Source of the DNA: Pseudarthrobacter sp. BIM B-2242
GTDB lineage: Bacteria > Actinomycetota > Actinomycetes > Actinomycetales > Micrococcaceae
Length of the DNA: 64,000 bases
NCBI RefSeq assembly: GCF_014764445.1
Contig: NZ_CP061722.1
Coordinates: 353,722 to 417,721 of the forward strand
Reading direction: 5' to 3'
Made by a program: the position numbers and the translations under genes. Below, piece after piece: positions 7,615-15,819 of this stretch (positions are counted from its first letter, which is position 1; the number at the start of each line of letters is the position of its first letter). Under the pieces are notes generated by a model. That model was not told the origin of the DNA. It did no database searches and saw only the letters and a program-made list of their open reading frames with translations.

Positions 7615-8163
7615 CTACTGTGCGGGGCGACCGCTCTGAGAACGCGTCCAGGTTTCGATCCGGTACCGCGTACCGTTCTTCGCCACCGCCCACCCCGCGG
7701 TAGGGGCACAGGCTCCGAGCGACCAGTCCGAGCCAAGCTCGGGGGCGAACGTATCGCCCTCGACGTCGGCGTCAATGCGGGTGATGACTGCCGTGTCGGC
7801 AATCTGCGCAGCAAGGGCCGTGCGGTACAGCGTGCCTCCGCCGATGATCCAGATTGGACCGGGGTCCGGCTGGCCGAGGGCGGCGACGACAGCGTAATGG
7901 ATCGAGCCGGCGCGAATGGCGCCGGCGGCATTCCAGCCGGGGTCCCTGGTGACGACGATGTTGGTCCGGGCGGGCAGCGGGCGGAACCGTTCGGGAAGGG
8001 AGTCCCAGGTCCGCCGGCCCATGATGACGGGGTGGCCTTCGGTGGTGCGGCGGAAGTGCTCGAAGTCTTCGGGCAGGTGCCATGGCATAGTGCCGTCGCA
8101 CCCGATCACACCGTTGGCTGCCTGGGCCCAGATCAATCCGATCCTGGCCTCGGGTCGATGCAT
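7615..8163 (-). CDS. Dihydrofolate reductase
   Basis: A 182-residue enzyme of normal DHFR length. It reduces dihydrofolate with NADPH and so restores the cofactor used up by thymidylate synthase (gene at 12652). Signatures: GLIWAQAANGVIG at the N-terminus, MPWHLPEDFEHF with the catalytic acidic residue, VIMGRRTWDSLP, and WIIGGGTLY for cofactor binding. A GTG three bases upstream of ATG 8163 is an alternative start. Both overlap the stop of the upstream 120-aa gene, so translation is coupled and the class A promoter at 8533 drives both. Confidence 0.93.
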   Translation of the reverse strand: MHRPEARIGLIWAQAANGVIGCDGTMPWHLPEDFEHFRRTTEGHPVIMGRRTWDSLPERFRPLPARTNIVVTRDPGWNAAGAIRAGSIHYAVVAALGQPDPGPIWIIGGGTLYRTALAAQIADTAVITRIDADVEGDTFAPELGSDWSLGACAPTAGWAVAKNGTRYRIETWTRSQSGRPAQ

Positions 8164-8525
8164 CACTGGATCGGGTTTCCGTCCAGGTCGACGTCGGTCA
8201 GGCCTTCCTTTTCGAAGATGGCCTGGCGGGTTTCGTCAGTGAACCCGGTCATTGCCTGAGCGCCGGAAACGCCATCCCGGTAGCCCCTCAACTCAGCCGC
8301 CTCAATCGCGGCAGCGAATACTTCCTCGATGGCTGCGGCAGCCTTGGCCATCCGTACCTGGCGGACCGCCTCTTGGCCTTCCTGGAAGCGCCCATTGTCG
8401 CGGTAGGCAGCTGCTTCATCGGCTGGCCACCCTGAAATCTCCAAGCAGCGGTCACGGAGGATCTCGGTCAGGGGCTCAACGAGCTCGGGTCGGACTGGGG
8501 GCAGCGCTTTTGTCTTCTTAGGCAT
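8163..8525 (-). CDS. Hypothetical helical protein, in operon with DHFR
   Basis: A 120-residue, Glu/Arg/Ala-rich helical protein (MPKKTKALPP...). No domain is recognised. Its stop overlaps the start of the DHFR gene, so the two are made together. The ATG at 8525 follows the class A box by 7 nt. Confidence 0.72.
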   Translation of the reverse strand: MPKKTKALPPVRPELVEPLTEILRDRCLEISGWPADEAAAYRDNGRFQEGQEAVRQVRMAKAAAAIEEVFAAAIEAAELRGYRDGVSGAQAMTGFTDETRQAIFEKEGLTDVDLDGNPIQ

Positions 8526-8532
8526 GTCCGGC

Positions 8533-8562
8533 ATGTGTGCGGACGTCGCTCTGTCCGTCCAC
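8533..8562 (-). promoter_or_regulatory. Class A promoter, leaderless
   Basis: GTGGAC, 16 bp, GCACACAT, 7 nt, ATG 8525. Divergent to the class C element at 8600. Confidence 0.6.
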
Positions 8563-8599
8563 GTTCAAGACGCTGCGGGAACGGCCGTGGTCCGGCTGT

Positions 8600-8616
8600 C
8601 TGCGCATGTTCAGTGG
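8600..8616 (+). promoter_or_regulatory. Class C promoter-like element
   Basis: CTGCGCATGTTCAGTGG, identical to the minus-strand copy at 3818-3834. It ends directly before the ATG at 8618. Confidence 0.55.
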
Positions 8617-8617
8617 C

Positions 8618-9469
8618 ATGCCTATCCTCCAGAAGCTCCGCACCATGGTCTCCAAAGCAGGCGTCGCACCAGCCACGCCGGCCGAGTTCGGCTTCGTCAT
8701 CGGCGCCCGCATACACCCAGCTGATGAGGTGTTCGATGTGGAGCTGGTCGAGGAGCAAGTCACCTACGCCCCTGCCACCGATGGGCACCTGCTGCTGACA
8801 GGAGGCCCCGGCACCGGAAAGACGCTGATGCTCACCGCACTGGCCAACGAGGCGGCAAGCGACATGGAGGTCCACACCGTCGACGCTTGGGGCTCACTGG
8901 AGAAGACACACGCGCTCCAACCGAGAGCGGCGGCGACCATTGGCTTTACACCTTCTGAATGCGCCACGATGCTGGAAGTCGTTCTCGCCGAGGTGCGGCG
9001 CCGGGTCCAGCAGTGCGAGCTGGAAGGCGTAGCGGCCTTCGGCGGCCTTCAGGATCCGCCTCGAAGGATTCTCGTCATTCTCGACGACACACGGCACCTT
9101 CTGTCTGATGACGACTACTCACCTTCCGGCGACGGACAGTCGAAGGCGCGGTCGATCGAGTGCATCGAGGAGGTCGTTGAGTCTGCGGAACGCGCCGGCG
9201 TCACGTTCGTCTTCAGCTCGCAGTGGCGAGAGGGCGAGTCCGGGCTGCCCGCCAAAATTCTGGACGGCCCTATCGCCCGGCTCCACCTCAAAGCCACCCG
9301 CTACGAGTCATTCTCAAGCGATTCGAGCCGGGTGGTCTATCGGCACGGCTATTGGAAGCCGAGCGTTCAGTCCGAATCAATGCTGCTTATGCAGGAGCGG
9401 CAGGATGATCGACCGCTCTTAGGCCCTGCTGAGCCGCGGGGTCACCTTGCCGCCCCTGGATGTTGCTGA
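8618..9469 (+). CDS. FtsK/SpoIIIE-like P-loop ATPase
   Basis: A 283-residue protein. HLLLTGGPGTGKTLM (about residues 56-70) is a Walker A motif in the FtsK-type setting HLLxxGxxGxGK. RILVILDDTRHLL is the Walker B strand with two Asp, and FVFSSQWREG matches the following strand of FtsK-type motors. The N-terminal 50 residues form a small separate domain. It lacks the membrane region and gamma domain of FtsK. An in-frame ATG at 8606 lies inside the class C element, so 8618 is preferred. Likely a DNA translocase or pilot motor; it is followed by a Walker-less relative at 9631. Confidence 0.75.
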   Translation: MPILQKLRTMVSKAGVAPATPAEFGFVIGARIHPADEVFDVELVEEQVTYAPATDGHLLLTGGPGTGKTLMLTALANEAASDMEVHTVDAWGSLEKTHALQPRAAATIGFTPSECATMLEVVLAEVRRRVQQCELEGVAAFGGLQDPPRRILVILDDTRHLLSDDDYSPSGDGQSKARSIECIEEVVESAERAGVTFVFSSQWREGESGLPAKILDGPIARLHLKATRYESFSSDSSRVVYRHGYWKPSVQSESMLLMQERQDDRPLLGPAEPRGHLAAPGCC

Positions 9470-9630
9470 CCAAACCATTTGCTGTTAACGTCTGCCCCAG
9501 CGCCACGACCGGTGGCGGACTCCGAGCAGAATGATGGACCTGTGCGCCATGTCTGCGGTGAGGACAAGGTTCCAGGAATCCCGGTCCCTCAACAGCCGAT
9601 TCATTCAGGTGTTGGGCACAGGACAGCACC

Positions 9631-10383
9631 TTGATTGGATACTCCGTGGTTGCCAACCGCACACTCAAGGCCAGATCCCGCGAATATGCCGACTGGTATG
9701 GCGTCCCCTACCCGCGAGCCCTCGCCGATCTCACCGCACCAGGGCTGAGCGTTCCGCTCAACAGCAAGATCCCCCGTGAACGGATGGACTTCGACCCCGC
9801 GAAAGACCGCCACCTCATCCTTACCGGTGACTTCGAGCTCCGCGCTGGTTGCCTGGAGCGTGTTTTCGGGCGCTTTTCCTACAAGCCCCATGTGGAGTGC
9901 TTCATCATCGACGTGACAGGGGACCTTGCCCGGGCTTTCAGTGATGTGGCTGAGGACGGTTCGGAGGGCGCAGCGATGAACCCTACGGCCGCAACCATGT
10001 TGCTGGAGTCGCTTGTCGCTGCCGCCGACGACCCAACCGCGGTGCCGGCTGACCAGTTCGACGTGATCGCGGTCCACGGTCTGTCAGAAATGCTGGAGGC
10101 AGCACCGGAGTCGGCAGGGATCCTTGGCCGTCTTCTTGAAATTGACAGCCCGCAGCAGTGCTTTGTTCTTGCCGGCGACTGGATCGGTAACTGCCCTGTT
10201 CCGGGTGGCCCAAAGATCAGCGGAGCGACCCGGCTGCACCACGGGCCGCTGGGTGACCTCACCGGCCTCTCAGCCAAAAACCAGGAGCGGTGGAGGGAGC
10301 TGGACCCTGCAGAAGGGGATGTCGTTTACCAGAAGCGGGGCTACGTGCCGATCAAGGGCACTGCAAGAAAGCGAGCCTCCTGA
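9631..10383 (+). CDS. Degenerate FtsK-like ATPase relative (no Walker A)
   Basis: A 250-residue protein starting with TTG at 9631; a GTG at 9646 is an alternative. DRHLILTGDFELRAG stands where its neighbour has the P-loop, but the Gly-Lys-Thr residues are missing. FIIDVTGD and QFDVIAVHGLSEML match the later strands of the fold, and QCFVLAGDW the last. The layout parallels the gene at 8618, so this may be an inactive partner in a mixed ring or a regulatory subunit. No clear promoter is seen in the 160-bp gap before it. Confidence 0.65.
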   Translation: MIGYSVVANRTLKARSREYADWYGVPYPRALADLTAPGLSVPLNSKIPRERMDFDPAKDRHLILTGDFELRAGCLERVFGRFSYKPHVECFIIDVTGDLARAFSDVAEDGSEGAAMNPTAATMLLESLVAAADDPTAVPADQFDVIAVHGLSEMLEAAPESAGILGRLLEIDSPQQCFVLAGDWIGNCPVPGGPKISGATRLHHGPLGDLTGLSAKNQERWRELDPAEGDVVYQKRGYVPIKGTARKRAS

Positions 10384-10469
10384 CAACGATGAAGGGCCCG
10401 CACCGTTTGGCGCGGACCCCTCATTCGGGTTCCTGGCAGCTGAGGCCAAACCAGGCGTTCATCGGTGGT

Positions 10470-10811
10470 CTATTGGTTGTCCTGCGGACCAGTGTCCCCC
10501 AAAAGGGACCGGATGGCGCTGACGAGAGCGGTGCCTTCCAGCCACGCAGAGGCAGCTGCCTCATCGCGGGGCACGACGGACACGTCCACGCCGTTTTCCC
10601 ACCCGGTCATCTCAGCCAGCAGGATGTCGCGGTCCCGACGGCGGAGCTCCAGGGAGTACAGCGTCCGTCCCATCTTGCGAAGGTGCGCCAGGGTGTTCTC
10701 GAGGTAGCTCTGCGTCATTTCGGTCAGGGCATGCTGGTTCCCGTAGCGGTCCACCCAGTACGCAGACTGCTTCAGTGTGTCGAGGCTGATCGTCCCGGCG
10801 TTCTCGTTCAT
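10470..10811 (-). CDS. Hypothetical helical protein (113 aa)
   Basis: A soluble helical protein (MNENAGTISLDTLKQSAYWV...) with an Arg-rich central segment (LRRRDRDILLAEM). No known domain. The ATG at 10811 follows a class A promoter by 7 nt. The gene is convergent with the plus-strand ATPase pair and divergent from the membrane-protein pair at 10912. Confidence 0.7.
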   Translation of the reverse strand: MNENAGTISLDTLKQSAYWVDRYGNQHALTEMTQSYLENTLAHLRKMGRTLYSLELRRRDRDILLAEMTGWENGVDVSVVPRDEAAASAWLEGTALVSAIRSLLGDTGPQDNQ

Positions 10812-10818
10812 GGGCGAC

Positions 10819-10848
10819 ATGTGTGCGGCACCGCCTGGGTGCTTCACC
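10819..10848 (-). promoter_or_regulatory. Class A promoter, leaderless
   Basis: GGTGAA, 16 bp, GCACACAT, 7 nt, ATG 10811. Confidence 0.65.
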
Positions 10849-10860
10849 GCCGCCGCGCCC

Positions 10861-10868
10861 GCACACAG
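10861..10868 (+). promoter_or_regulatory. Class A -10-like box, variant
   Basis: Plus-strand GCACACAG, 5 nt before a 9-codon reading frame (10874-10903) and 44 nt before the gene at 10912. Confidence 0.45.
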
Positions 10869-10873
10869 GAAGA

Positions 10874-10903
10874 ATGGCTGCTGACGAGACACCAGCCCGC
10901 TGA
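10874..10903 (+). CDS. Possible 9-codon leader peptide
   Basis: ATG GCT GCT GAC GAG ACA CCA GCC CGC TGA encodes MAADETPAR. It starts 5 nt after a class A box, as leaderless genes do here, and ends 8 nt before the ATG of the next gene. It may couple translation of 10912 or be chance. Confidence 0.3.
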   Translation: MAADETPAR

Positions 10904-10911
10904 CTCACAGA

Positions 10912-11472
10912 ATGGAAGCATGCGTGATCGCTGAGAAGCCGAAGCATCCGGCCCTGCCGAAGTACCTGTACGCGACCGGAGCATGGAGCAAAGAGGTGCA
11001 CGCCTACACCCAGGAAGAGTGGGGGCTTGGCGGCTCGCTGCCCAGCGGAGGCAACTACCAGGCCAGGACCTTCACCGGCCTGGCCATCGTCGCCATCATC
11101 GCGACTATCCCAGCGATCCTCGCGCCCCTGGGGTTTCTCTTTGGAATCCTCGCGCTGGTCATGTCGTTCTTCGGCTCTGCCAGCATCGGCATGGCTCTGA
11201 TCCTCATCGTTGGCGGCGCCGTGGCAACCGTCCTGTTCACCGGCGGCTGGCTGCTGAGCATCCACGCCCTGCGAGGTGAGCTAAAGGCCCGAAAGCTCCG
11301 CAAGACCAAGGGCCTCCCAAAGCCAACGTACGGTGTTACTGACGACCAGGCCCGCCGGTGGTTCGAGGAACACCCCGGCACGCTGGAGATCACCAGGGAG
11401 AACTTCCCGCACAGCACCCGCCCGTTCCCGAGCGAGCCCGACTACCTGCCCAGCCAAGAGAAGCGAGCCTAG
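10912..11472 (+). CDS. Membrane protein with two TM segments (186 aa)
   Basis: The N-terminal 50 residues are soluble (PKYLYATGAWSKEVHAYTQEEWG). Two strongly hydrophobic segments follow at about 54-82 and 91-115, then a basic loop (LKARKLRKTKGLPKPTYG) and an acidic tail ending QEKRA. The basic loop recurs as LRKLRGSPKPG in the next gene, which starts 3 nt after this stop, so the two look like diverged paralogues in one operon. An alternative start is the GTG five codons in. Function unknown. Confidence 0.75.
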   Translation: MEACVIAEKPKHPALPKYLYATGAWSKEVHAYTQEEWGLGGSLPSGGNYQARTFTGLAIVAIIATIPAILAPLGFLFGILALVMSFFGSASIGMALILIVGGAVATVLFTGGWLLSIHALRGELKARKLRKTKGLPKPTYGVTDDQARRWFEEHPGTLEITRENFPHSTRPFPSEPDYLPSQEKRA

Positions 11473-11474
11473 AG

Positions 11475-11936
11475 ATGGTGTACGACCGTGAGCGGTTTGA
11501 GCGCGAGGACGCCGTCTACGCCGAGCACAAGAAGGCAGTGGCTGCCGGCGAGAAGCGCGTCCTGCGCAAGACCAGCACCGGTGAGCTGCACAGCTACCCG
11601 GCCGACGAGATCGGGTTCACGCCCGGACGGGGCCAGGCGCAGGTCAGCACCTGGTGGGGCATGGGGATCGTCACTGCCTTCCTGGGGCTCGTGCTGATCG
11701 TCGGCCTGTGGCTGTTCCAGCGTCCGCTGTGGGAGGGCGGGTCGCCGGAGTGGGGTGCCCTGTGGCTGATCGGCTTCGCCGGACTCATGACGCTCTACAC
11801 GTTCAACCTGGCCCGCGACGAATACCGGGCCACCAAGCTCCGCAAGCTGCGCGGCTCCCCCAAGCCAGGCACGTCCGGCGCCGTCGACATCAACCTTCTC
11901 GAACTGGGACAGTCGTCGAACGGACGGGAGCAATAA
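11475..11936 (+). CDS. Membrane protein, paralogue of preceding gene (153 aa)
   Basis: A 153-residue protein with two membrane segments (about 55-78 and 90-108). The first 45 residues are highly charged (YDRERFEREDAVYAEHKK). The post-membrane sequence YRATKLRKLRGSPKPG matches the equivalent loop of the gene at 10912. The ATG follows that gene's TAG by two bases, with GCGAG as a weak ribosome site, so coupled translation is likely. Probably the second subunit of a small membrane complex. Confidence 0.75.
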   Translation: MVYDRERFEREDAVYAEHKKAVAAGEKRVLRKTSTGELHSYPADEIGFTPGRGQAQVSTWWGMGIVTAFLGLVLIVGLWLFQRPLWEGGSPEWGALWLIGFAGLMTLYTFNLARDEYRATKLRKLRGSPKPGTSGAVDINLLELGQSSNGREQ

Positions 11937-11977
11937 CGTAGCGGCTGGCTGCTGTCGGCTCGGCTAAGCTCGTCGGC

Positions 11978-12655
11978 ATGACGGGAACGACAAGCCCTGC
12001 CGATTCGCCGGCGGGGAGGGCGGCGGCAGCCTCCAGGGCGCAGTACAAACAGGACGACTACCTCCGGACCCTGCAGGATCTTAGCCACGATGAGATCCGT
12101 GACCGGATTAGGGAAACGGCGGCTCTGGAGAAGGCTGCTATGCAGGAGTGGCTGGACTCCGGGGACTGCTACATCATCTCCCTGGCCGGGAAAGTCCACC
12201 TGCCCACCTGTGACAGCATGAAGCGGTTCGTGGACCGCGACTCTGCCTGGATCACGAACCTCCGCTTCCCGCAGCGGCTCCAAGGAGAATCGCCCGATGA
12301 GGACCCCATCCCCGTCTGGCCGATCCTGCGGACACGGGCCCAAATCGAGGCGATGCCGAGACGGACCGCGTGCCCCCTGTGCAAGCCGGACCTAACCCAC
12401 CTGGACAAGGCCCGGCGGGCTATCACGTGGACGTACCTGCCGGCTCGCAGCCTGAAGTCCAAGCACTTCGGCACCGAGTTCCGCCTGCCCGAAGGCACGC
12501 TCCTCGGTGCTCTCACGAGAATCACCACAGTCGAGACCATCGACGGTCTCGACTTCAAGGCCGAGTTCGAATACGCAGAAGCCCCCGTCTCCGATCCGGA
12601 CACCGAGTTGATGTACCAGACGGGGACGAGGGCTTTGGCCCAGCAACAGTCCTAG
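11978..12655 (+). CDS. Cys-containing hypothetical protein (225 aa)
   Basis: The protein has a helical N-terminal half, then [13 protein letters not shown] and, about 75 residues on, [10 protein letters not shown]. The His/Cys and CxxC groups could form one zinc site, resembling Ada-like or phage C-terminal zinc domains, but I cannot assign it. A C-terminal domain ([18 protein letters not shown]) follows. The ATG at 11978 lies 41 nt after the previous stop. Its stop overlaps that of thyA on the other strand (CTAG), so the two genes are convergent without spacer. Confidence 0.7.
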   Translation: MTGTTSPADSPAGRAAAASRAQYKQDDYLRTLQDLSHDEIRDRIRETAALEKAAMQEWLDSGDCYIISLAGKVHLPTCDSMKRFVDRDSAWITNLRFPQRLQGESPDEDPIPVWPILRTRAQIEAMPRRTACPLCKPDLTHLDKARRAITWTYLPARSLKSKHFGTEFRLPEGTLLGALTRITTVETIDGLDFKAEFEYAEAPVSDPDTELMYQTGTRALAQQQS

Positions 12656-13482
12656 ACCGCCACGGGTGCTTTGATCGCATCGTACGGGTCGTAGCCGACG
12701 ATCTCGAAGTCTTCGACGCGGTAGTCAAAGATCGAGTCCGGCTTCCGGGTGATCTTCAGCTGCGGGTAGGGCCGGGGCTCCCGGGAGAGCTGCAGTGTCA
12801 CCTGCTCCTCGTGGTCCTTGTAGATGTGGGCGTCACCGAAGGTGTGAATGTACTCCCCGACCTCGAGACCTACCTGCTGGGCGACCATGTGCGTAAGAAT
12901 CGCGTAGGAGGCGATGTTGAAGGGAACGCCGAGGAACATATCCCCGGAGCGCTGGTAGAGCTGGCAGCTGAGCTTCCACGGCTTTCCGTCAGCGTCGGGG
13001 GTGACGTAGAACTGGAACATGGTGTGGCACGGCGGCAGGGCCATGTCCTCGATCTGCGCGACGTTCCACGCGTTGACGATGTGCCGGCGGCTGAACGGGT
13101 TGTTCTTCAGGCCGTCGATGAGGACCTCGATCTGGTCGATGTAACCCCCGCCCGCCTCAGCGGGGATGTCCCAGTGGCGCCACTGCCTGCCATAGACGGG
13201 GCCGAGGCTGCCGTCCTCCTTGGCCCACTCCTTCCAGATGTTCACGTTCTTGTCCCGGAGCGTGTGCTCGTTGGTGTCGCCGGCCAGGATCCACAGCAGT
13301 TCCTCGATGATGCCGCGGGTGAAGACCTTCTTGGTGGTGATGAGCGGGAAGTACTCCGCCAGGTCGAACCGGATCTGGCGGCCGAAGACGCCGATGGTTC
13401 CGGTGCCGGTGCGGTCAGGACGCCGCGTGCCGTTGGCCAGGACGTCAGCGAGGAGGTCCTCGTACGGGGTGGGGATGGTCAT
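12652..13482 (-). CDS. thyA: Thymidylate synthase
   Basis: A 276-residue ThyA-type enzyme of full length. It methylates dUMP to dTMP and oxidises methylene-THF to DHF, which the DHFR at 7615 then reduces. [12 protein letters not shown] holds the catalytic Cys; [24 protein letters not shown] and HTFGDAHIY are the dUMP and folate contacts. It has GAAAGG upstream of the ATG and a 34-nt leader behind a class B element at 13517. The same element precedes nrdI and nrdF, which points to shared control of dNTP genes. Confidence 0.96.
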   Translation of the reverse strand: MTIPTPYEDLLADVLANGTRRPDRTGTGTIGVFGRQIRFDLAEYFPLITTKKVFTRGIIEELLWILAGDTNEHTLRDKNVNIWKEWAKEDGSLGPVYGRQWRHWDIPAEAGGGYIDQIEVLIDGLKNNPFSRRHIVNAWNVAQIEDMALPPCHTMFQFYVTPDADGKPWKLSCQLYQRSGDMFLGVPFNIASYAILTHMVAQQVGLEVGEYIHTFGDAHIYKDHEEQVTLQLSREPRPYPQLKITRKPDSIFDYRVEDFEIVGYDPYDAIKAPVAV

Positions 13483-13516
13483 GGATGAGCCTTTCGGAGG
13501 GCAGGTGTTCTTCTAC

Positions 13517-13540
13517 CTTCTATGCGGTCGCAGCCCTGAC
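13517..13540 (-). promoter_or_regulatory. Class B bipartite element (thyA)
   Basis: GTCAGG, 9 bp, GCATAGAAG on the minus strand, 34 nt before thyA. Confidence 0.65.
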
Positions 13541-13563
13541 GGCACCTGACTTCCGGTTCTGCC

Positions 13564-13571
13564 GCACACAG
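13564..13571 (+). promoter_or_regulatory. Class A -10-like box, leadered
   Basis: Plus-strand GCACACAG, 54 nt before the ATG at 13626, which has its own AAGGGAGA ribosome site. Confidence 0.45.
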
Positions 13572-13625
13572 GAGGGATAGACTCCGTCCAGGGCCCTGGC
13601 CGGCGCACCATTCAAGGGAGACACC

Positions 13626-14171
13626 ATGGCAGAACAGAATCGCCTGACACCGCAGCAGGAGGCCAACCGTCAGCGTGACGGGAAGTTCGGCGCCTACGGG
13701 CACTCGGACAGGGACCTTCCGGAGTTGGGCGACCGCCGTCTGGTACCGGCCGGGACCAGTCAGGGTGGCCTTCCTGCCTGGGCGGGCAAGGGCCCGCGCG
13801 AGAGGCAGCCGGCACTGGATCAGGAGAGCCAGGCACTGCTCGACAGCGACCTGGGCGCCATCCTGGAGGACACCTCTCTCAACGAGAAGGACAAGGCCCG
13901 GTTCCAGGACATGGCCGAGCAGCTGTCGCGCTATGGGACGGTCGACATGGCCGCCACCCGGGGGCCACGGGCCATCCGCTTCGGCAAAGGCAGCAGGTAC
14001 GGCGGGGACATGGTGCCCCGCCAGTTCAAGAGCTTCCACGCGAAGACGGAGAGCAATGCTGCCCGCCGAGCAGAAGAGTCCATCGCCTTGGTCAGTGCCG
14101 CTGCGAAGGTTGTGCAGGAGAACCCGGCGGTGCTGAAGAAATCACGCTTCGCCAGGTTGTTCGGGCAGTAG
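13626..14171 (+). CDS. Tagged hypothetical protein (181 aa)
   Basis: The N-terminus reads NRLTPQQEANRQRDGKFG then AYGHSDRDLPEL, a variant of the shared tag with DGKF. A Gly/Pro linker and a helical region follow (LNEKDKARFQDMAEQLSRYG), then a basic C-terminus (KKSRFARLFGQ). The ATG has AAGGGAGA seven bases upstream. A bidirectional terminator (14191) follows. Function unknown. Confidence 0.75.
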   Translation: MAEQNRLTPQQEANRQRDGKFGAYGHSDRDLPELGDRRLVPAGTSQGGLPAWAGKGPRERQPALDQESQALLDSDLGAILEDTSLNEKDKARFQDMAEQLSRYGTVDMAATRGPRAIRFGKGSRYGGDMVPRQFKSFHAKTESNAARRAEESIALVSAAAKVVQENPAVLKKSRFARLFGQ

Positions 14172-14190
14172 CGGGCGCAACAAACACAAA

Positions 14191-14223
14191 AAAGGGGAAG
14201 GCCGGTGTGGCCTTCCCCTCTTT
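14191..14223. terminator. Bidirectional terminator
   Basis: AAGGGGAAGGCC pairs with GGCCTTCCCCT over a GGTGT loop, flanked by A-run and T-run. It separates convergent genes 13626 and 14238. Confidence 0.85.
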
Positions 14224-14237
14224 GCTTGCCGCGGGCG

Positions 14238-14744
14238 CTAGGCCATGGGCTGGTCGTACTGCTGGCCGCGCGGGTCAGGACCGAGCAGCATGAACACCAG
14301 CAGAATGATGGCGCCGGCGAACGGGATCAGGCCCAGCAACAGCAGCCAGCCACTCTTGTTGCTGTCATGCAGCCGCCGTACTGACAGGGCCAGCGAAGGA
14401 ATGATGACGGCAAGGACCCAGATGGCTGCCAGGGCAAGGCCGAGGTACGTCCCCGGCCCCGCAGTGGAGCCGTAGGCGGTGTAGCTGACGCCTGCGTTGA
14501 TCATGATGTTCAGGACGACGCTGACGAGGACCGACACGAGGGTCCACCACCAGTATTCGCTGCGGCTGGCGCGGCCTGAGAACGTGGCGTACTTCTTGAA
14601 GAACCGCTTGGCGGCAGCCGTGAACGGGGCGCCGTACCACGGGGCCCACAACGGCGGTTCACCGCCGCCCGTCCAGGGCTGCTGGGACACGTGCGGCTGC
14701 TGCGCAGCGTAGGGCTGTTGCGACGGATATTGCGGCTGGCTCAA
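14238..14744 (-). CDS. DUF805 membrane protein
   Basis: A 168-residue protein. The first 40 residues are Gln/Pro/Tyr-rich repeats (QPQYPSQQPYAAQQPHV), then KYATFSGRASRSEYWWW opens the DUF805 domain, followed by four hydrophobic segments and the signature IPSLALSVRRLHDSNKSGW. TTG 14744 is chosen because GGGGG sits 7 nt upstream; a TTG at 14765 would add seven residues. DUF805 proteins are small inner-membrane proteins of unknown function, common in Micrococcales. Confidence 0.82.
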   Translation of the reverse strand: MSQPQYPSQQPYAAQQPHVSQQPWTGGGEPPLWAPWYGAPFTAAAKRFFKKYATFSGRASRSEYWWWTLVSVLVSVVLNIMINAGVSYTAYGSTAGPGTYLGLALAAIWVLAVIIPSLALSVRRLHDSNKSGWLLLLGLIPFAGAIILLVFMLLGPDPRGQQYDQPMA

Positions 14745-14872
14745 AGGTATTCCCCCAGATGACAAAGTGATGAGACAGGCTGATCATACGTTTAGTGCGG
14801 CCAATTGCGTCCTGACCTGCGGTAACAATTGCCCCAATTCGTGGGACTGACGTGCCGCCGGCTGCCGCAGGG

Positions 14873-15232
14873 CTACACGCCCAGGGTGCTGAACACCGAC
14901 TGGCAGACCGACAGCCAGGTCACCGACGCGGCCGCGATCACGACCTTCTCCCACCAGACGTCCTTGCCGGACACAATCCCCGGGCGCCAGTGGAACATGA
15001 TCAGCACGACAGCAAGGAGAAGCATGACTGCTGCTGTCAGCATCCGGCCCTGCAGCTGGTCCCATGGCATGCCGTTACGGATGTCCTGGCCCAGGAGGAG
15101 CCCGAGAATGGCGGCAAGGATCATTGCCGCAACGACGCTAGCGCCAACGGCGGCCACCTTCACGAATATGGCAAGGGCACTGTCCCGCTCCTCGTGGGCT
15201 GCGGCGTCCGGCATCTCAATGTCCTGTGCCAT
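14873..15232 (-). CDS. Small membrane protein (119 aa)
   Basis: A short acidic N-terminus is followed by three hydrophobic segments at about 22-45, 63-82 and 97-115, with WRPGIVSGKDVWWEK as the loop between the last two. No family recognised. It starts a few bases after the stop of the 64-aa gene at 15236, so they form an operon driven from 15479. Confidence 0.7.
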   Translation of the reverse strand: MAQDIEMPDAAAHEERDSALAIFVKVAAVGASVVAAMILAAILGLLLGQDIRNGMPWDQLQGRMLTAAVMLLLAVVLIMFHWRPGIVSGKDVWWEKVVIAAASVTWLSVCQSVFSTLGV

Positions 15233-15235
15233 GGC

Positions 15236-15430
15236 TTAGCTGTCCTCGTGGCGGAGGACGGTGCGCAGCTGGGCGCTGCGGGTTGCAACCCGGCTGGTCC
15301 TGCCGACCTTGTGGTGGCGGGTGTTCTGGTTGGCGTGGGTCCCGGCGGCACCGGCACCTGCCAGTTGGGTGCGGGGCCTGGCCGGCTCACTGACCAGGGT
15401 CAGACCGTGGCGGTTCTTCAGGGTCGGCAT
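15236..15430 (-). CDS. Small basic protein (64 aa)
   Basis: A 64-residue, Arg/His-rich protein (MPTLKNRHGLTLVSEPARPRT...) with no hydrophobic segment. The ATG at 15430 has GAAAGG upstream. The class A promoter at 15479 lies about 50 nt away, so this is a leadered transcript. Possible nucleic-acid binding, from charge only. Confidence 0.65.
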   Translation of the reverse strand: MPTLKNRHGLTLVSEPARPRTQLAGAGAAGTHANQNTRHHKVGRTSRVATRSAQLRTVLRHEDS

Positions 15431-15478
15431 CGGGCGTCCTTTCGGGATTGTCTGGAAGGTGGTCTCTTCCACACTCCG

Positions 15479-15508
15479 ATGTGTGCGGCGCTGCCCGGTG
15501 CCGTCCCC
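15479..15508 (-). promoter_or_regulatory. Class A promoter, leadered
   Basis: GGGGAC, 16 bp, GCACACAT. The predicted start is about 8 nt downstream, giving a roughly 40-nt leader before ATG 15430. Confidence 0.65.
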
Positions 15509-15588
15509 ATCCCAGCCGGCGTTTACCGCCGCTTCATGTGGGGACTCTACCTTTGGGGAACGACATATCAACGACAGGACGAGAAGCC

Positions 15589-15819
15589 ATGAGCACCGAT
15601 GAATTGACCGAAACGACCACCGACGCCAGTGCGCTGTTGCGGGGCCAGGAGGTCCGGGTTCACACGCGCGGCCATGACCTGGGCACAGGTGTCGTCGATG
15701 ACCTCACAGAGGACGGCTCCATCGTCTGGGTGGTGTTCGGCGGCGCCGAACCGCGGCGCATGTTCCTTGAGGAAGACGCTGCCCGCTATACCGTCCTCCC
15801 GCCGACGTCGGTCCGCTAA
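15589..15819 (+). CDS. Small hypothetical protein (76 aa)
   Basis: MSTDELTETT starts a soluble, acidic protein. Its centre, GQEVRVHTRGHDLGTGVVDDL then IVWVVFGGAEPRRMFLEEDAARY, has the beta-strand pattern of a small SH3-like or Tudor-like barrel. It overlaps the stop of the convergent gene at 15816 by four bases. Function unknown. Confidence 0.65.
   Translation: MSTDELTETTTDASALLRGQEVRVHTRGHDLGTGVVDDLTEDGSIVWVVFGGAEPRRMFLEEDAARYTVLPPTSVR

Noticed and set aside
8606..8617. ATG 8606 as start of the FtsK-like gene.
   Set aside because: The same 17 bases occur at 3818 in another frame as a regulatory element, so the next ATG (8618) is preferred.
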